Shown one piece after another: positions 62,469 to 64,000 of a DNA stretch of 64,000 nt. Position 1 is the stretch's first letter; each line of letters begins with the position of its first letter. The position numbers and the translations under genes were made by a program. Below the pieces are notes generated by a model. It was not told the DNA's origin. It saw nothing but the letters and a program-made list of their open reading frames with translations, and did no database searches. The stretch is from Bacteroidota bacterium (GTDB lineage: Bacteria > Bacteroidota > Bacteroidia > Sphingobacteriales > Sphingobacteriaceae), in the NCBI GenBank assembly GCA_013288685.1, contig JABDBM010000001.1:89513-153512 (forward strand), written 5' to 3'.

Positions 62469-63659
62469 TTATTTGATCACCCCCAACTCCTTGCCTACCT
62501 TACTAAATGCAGCAATAGCCTTATCTAAATGCTCCCTGTCGTGCCCGGCCGAAATCTGTACCCGGATGCGGGCCTTGCCTTGTGGTACCACCGGGTAGTA
62601 AAAGCCAATTACATAAATGCCTTCATCCAGCATTTTTGCGGCAAATTCCTGTGCCAATTTAGCATCGTACAGCATCACCGGTACAATAGGATGTACGCCG
62701 GGTTTAATGTCAAACCCTGCTTCGGTCATTTTTTGGCGGAAATATTGTGTATTCACCTCCAACTTATCGCGCAGATCAGTTGTTTCGCTCAGCATATCCA
62801 AAACTGCTATGGAAGCCCCTGTAATAGATGGCGCCAGCGTATTGGAAAAAAGGTACGGGCGCGACCGCTGCCTCAGCATATCAATAATTTCCTTACGACC
62901 CGAGGTGAACCCACCTGATGCACCGCCTAAAGCTTTGCCTAAGGTGCCGGTAATTATATCAATTTTACCCATTACGCCATGATGCTCGTGCGTACCGCGA
63001 CCGGTTTTACCCATAAAGCCCGAGCAATGGCTCTCGTCAATCATTACCAAAGCATTGTATTGTTCGGCCAGGGCGCAAATTTTATCCAATTGGGCAATAG
63101 TGCCATCCATGCTAAACGCACCATCTGTTACAATAATGCGGTGACGACAATCAGCAGTCGCTTTCAATTTTTCCTCTAAATCGGCCATATCATCATGCTT
63201 ATAACGCTGACGCTGTGCCTTGCATAAGCGCACACCATCAATAATAGAGGCATGGTTCAATTCATCCGAAATAATGGCGTCCTGCTCGTTAAATAAGGGT
63301 TCAAACACACCGCCGTTAGCATCGAAAGCTGCGGCATATAATATGGTGTCTTCGGTGCCTAAAAATTCGGCTATCTTTTTTTCCAGTTGCTTGTGGATAT
63401 CCTGGGTACCGCAAATAAACCGTACGGACGACAGTCCGTAGCCGTGCGTATCCATGGCCTCTTTAGCAGCCGCAATTACTTTAGGGTGCGCCGAAAGGCC
63501 CAAATAGTTATTGGCGCAAAAGTTTATTACGTGTTTACCGCCCTGAACTTCAATATCGGCGCCTTGTTTGGAGGTGATAATGCGTTCTCTTTTATATAAA
63601 CCTGCTTCTTCAATAGCTGCAAGCTCCTGCTGCAAAACCGGCTTTAGTGTGTTGTACAT
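62469..63659 (-). CDS. kbl: 2-Amino-3-ketobutyrate CoA ligase (glycine C-acetyltransferase)
   Basis: 396 aa. PLP enzyme of the alpha-oxoamine synthase family, joining glycine and acetyl-CoA or cleaving 2-amino-3-ketobutyrate in threonine breakdown. Landmarks are [46 protein letters not shown] and the PLP lysine in [13 protein letters not shown]. The tdh partner is not visible. A 99-bp tandem repeat begins just upstream. Confidence 0.95.
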   Translation of the reverse strand: MYNTLKPVLQQELAAIEEAGLYKRERIITSKQGADIEVQGGKHVINFCANNYLGLSAHPKVIAAAKEAMDTHGYGLSSVRFICGTQDIHKQLEKKIAEFLGTEDTILYAAAFDANGGVFEPLFNEQDAIISDELNHASIIDGVRLCKAQRQRYKHDDMADLEEKLKATADCRHRIIVTDGAFSMDGTIAQLDKICALAEQYNALVMIDESHCSGFMGKTGRGTHEHHGVMGKIDIITGTLGKALGGASGGFTSGRKEIIDMLRQRSRPYLFSNTLAPSITGASIAVLDMLSETTDLRDKLEVNTQYFRQKMTEAGFDIKPGVHPIVPVMLYDAKLAQEFAAKMLDEGIYVIGFYYPVVPQGKARIRVQISAGHDREHLDKAIAAFSKVGKELGVIK

Positions 63660-63678
63660 GGTTAAAATAATTAAGCGG

Positions 63679-63686
63679 CAAAATTA
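63679..63686 (-). promoter_or_regulatory. Candidate -7 element of kbl
   Basis: TAATTTTG on the minus strand fits TAnnTTTG; no clear -33 element lies upstream, because that position is in the repeat region. Leader to ATG 63659 would be about 14 nt. Confidence 0.3.
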
Positions 63687-63690
63687 ACTC

Positions 63691-64000
63691 GAATTCGTGG
63701 AATTTATGGAATTAATGGAATGTACTTTGTAAAAATTAGAAGAATTGTAGAATTGAACTTTAGGAAATTCGATAAGTTCTTTAATTCTATGAATTCGAGA
63801 ATTCGCAGAATTTATGGAATGTACTTTGTAAAAATTAGAAGAATTGTAGAATTGAACTTTAGGAAATTCGATAAGTTCTTTAATTCTATGAATTCGAGAA
63901 TTCGCGGAATTAATGGAATGTACTTTGTAAAAATTAGAAGAATTGTAGAATTGAACTTTAGGAAATTCGATAAGTTCTTTAATTCTATGAATTCGAGAAT
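63691..64000. repeat. 99-bp tandem repeat running off the right edge
   Basis: The word TGTACTTTGTAAAAATTAG starts at 63721, 63820 and 63919, a period of exactly 99. The first two units are complete and the third is cut at 64000; 63691-63720 is the tail of an earlier unit. Units differ only at a few bases, near GCAGAATTTATGG versus GCGGAATTAATGG. Each unit contains a rough inverted repeat (GAATTGTAGAATTGAACTT against AAGTTCTTTAATTCTATG). Confidence 0.95.

Noticed and set aside
63691..64000. CRISPR-like array
   Set aside because: The 99-bp units abut each other directly with no unique spacers; this is a plain tandem repeat.

Overview
The window reads as chromosome of a Bacteroidota bacterium, most likely family Sphingobacteriaceae (Mucilaginibacter or Pedobacter type; the genus is a guess from overall resemblance, not shown). 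The evidence is the gene repertoire: a one-protein hybrid two-component regulator with an AraC output domain, a large CarboxypepD_reg/MG2/plug-like surface protein, a DoxX protein of the BT_3928 type, a GH3-family protein beside lptB, PdeM, a CreD operon, a three-subunit succinate:quinone oxidoreductase and a DUF5117/DUF5118-type zinc protease. Candidate promoters fit the Bacteroidota pattern (TTTG, about 20 nt, TAnnTTTG). No rRNA, tRNA, CRISPR array, prophage or complete insertion sequence was seen.

Layout. 1-8.3 kb: the 3' part of a large surface protein, a secreted Hint-domain protein, and an overlapping pair of twin-arginine-type enzymes (aminotransferase and flavin amine oxidase). 8.7-14.3 kb: hybrid sensor/regulator, Spy-like small protein, RNase HII, PP2C phosphatase. 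14.3-22.4 kb: two peptide-type ABC permeases separated by a glycosyltransferase/YbhN-like pair, a dienelactone hydrolase, a DUF2007-like protein and shikimate kinase, then a DoxX protein. 22.5-30.2 kb: folP, TPR protein, GH3, lptB, recJ, MBL hydrolase, single-domain response regulator. 30.4-38.1 kb: zinc protease, two envelope proteins, sdhCAB. 38.2-43.8 kb: an Rpn-family nuclease followed by a frameshifted copy of its C-terminal third, a thioredoxin-fold lipoprotein without catalytic cysteines, pdeM, and two tandem acyltransferases. 43.8-53 kb: degP, dapF, SNF2 helicase, phosphoribosyltransferase, rlmD. 53.2-58.6 kb: three paralogous membrane proteins and the creD operon. 58.7-63.7 kb: a hypothetical gene bracketed by inverted repeats, a TetR regulator, an overlapping chain antitoxin - PIN toxin - pheS - Rieske-like lipoprotein, and kbl. 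The window ends inside a 99-bp tandem repeat.

Much is housekeeping: cell wall and amino acid precursors (dapF, aroK, kbl), folate (folP), respiration (sdhCAB), envelope quality control (degP, lptB, creD), repair (recJ, rnhB, pdeM) and translation (pheS, rlmD). The accessory layer lies between and around these genes. Many intergenic gaps hold a degenerate inverted repeat, and at least three families recur at several sites. Two of them sit inside the sdhCAB operon.

The observations I would follow first are: (1) the Rpn nuclease, which has an in-frame internal ATG behind a strong GGAGG and a detached copy of the same C-terminal region, suggesting an intragenic antitoxin; (2) the secreted Hint protein that stops at the splice junction; (3) the toxin-antitoxin pair translationally coupled to pheS; (4) the 99-bp tandem repeat beside kbl; (5) the hypothetical gene lying between two inverted copies of a dispersed repeat.
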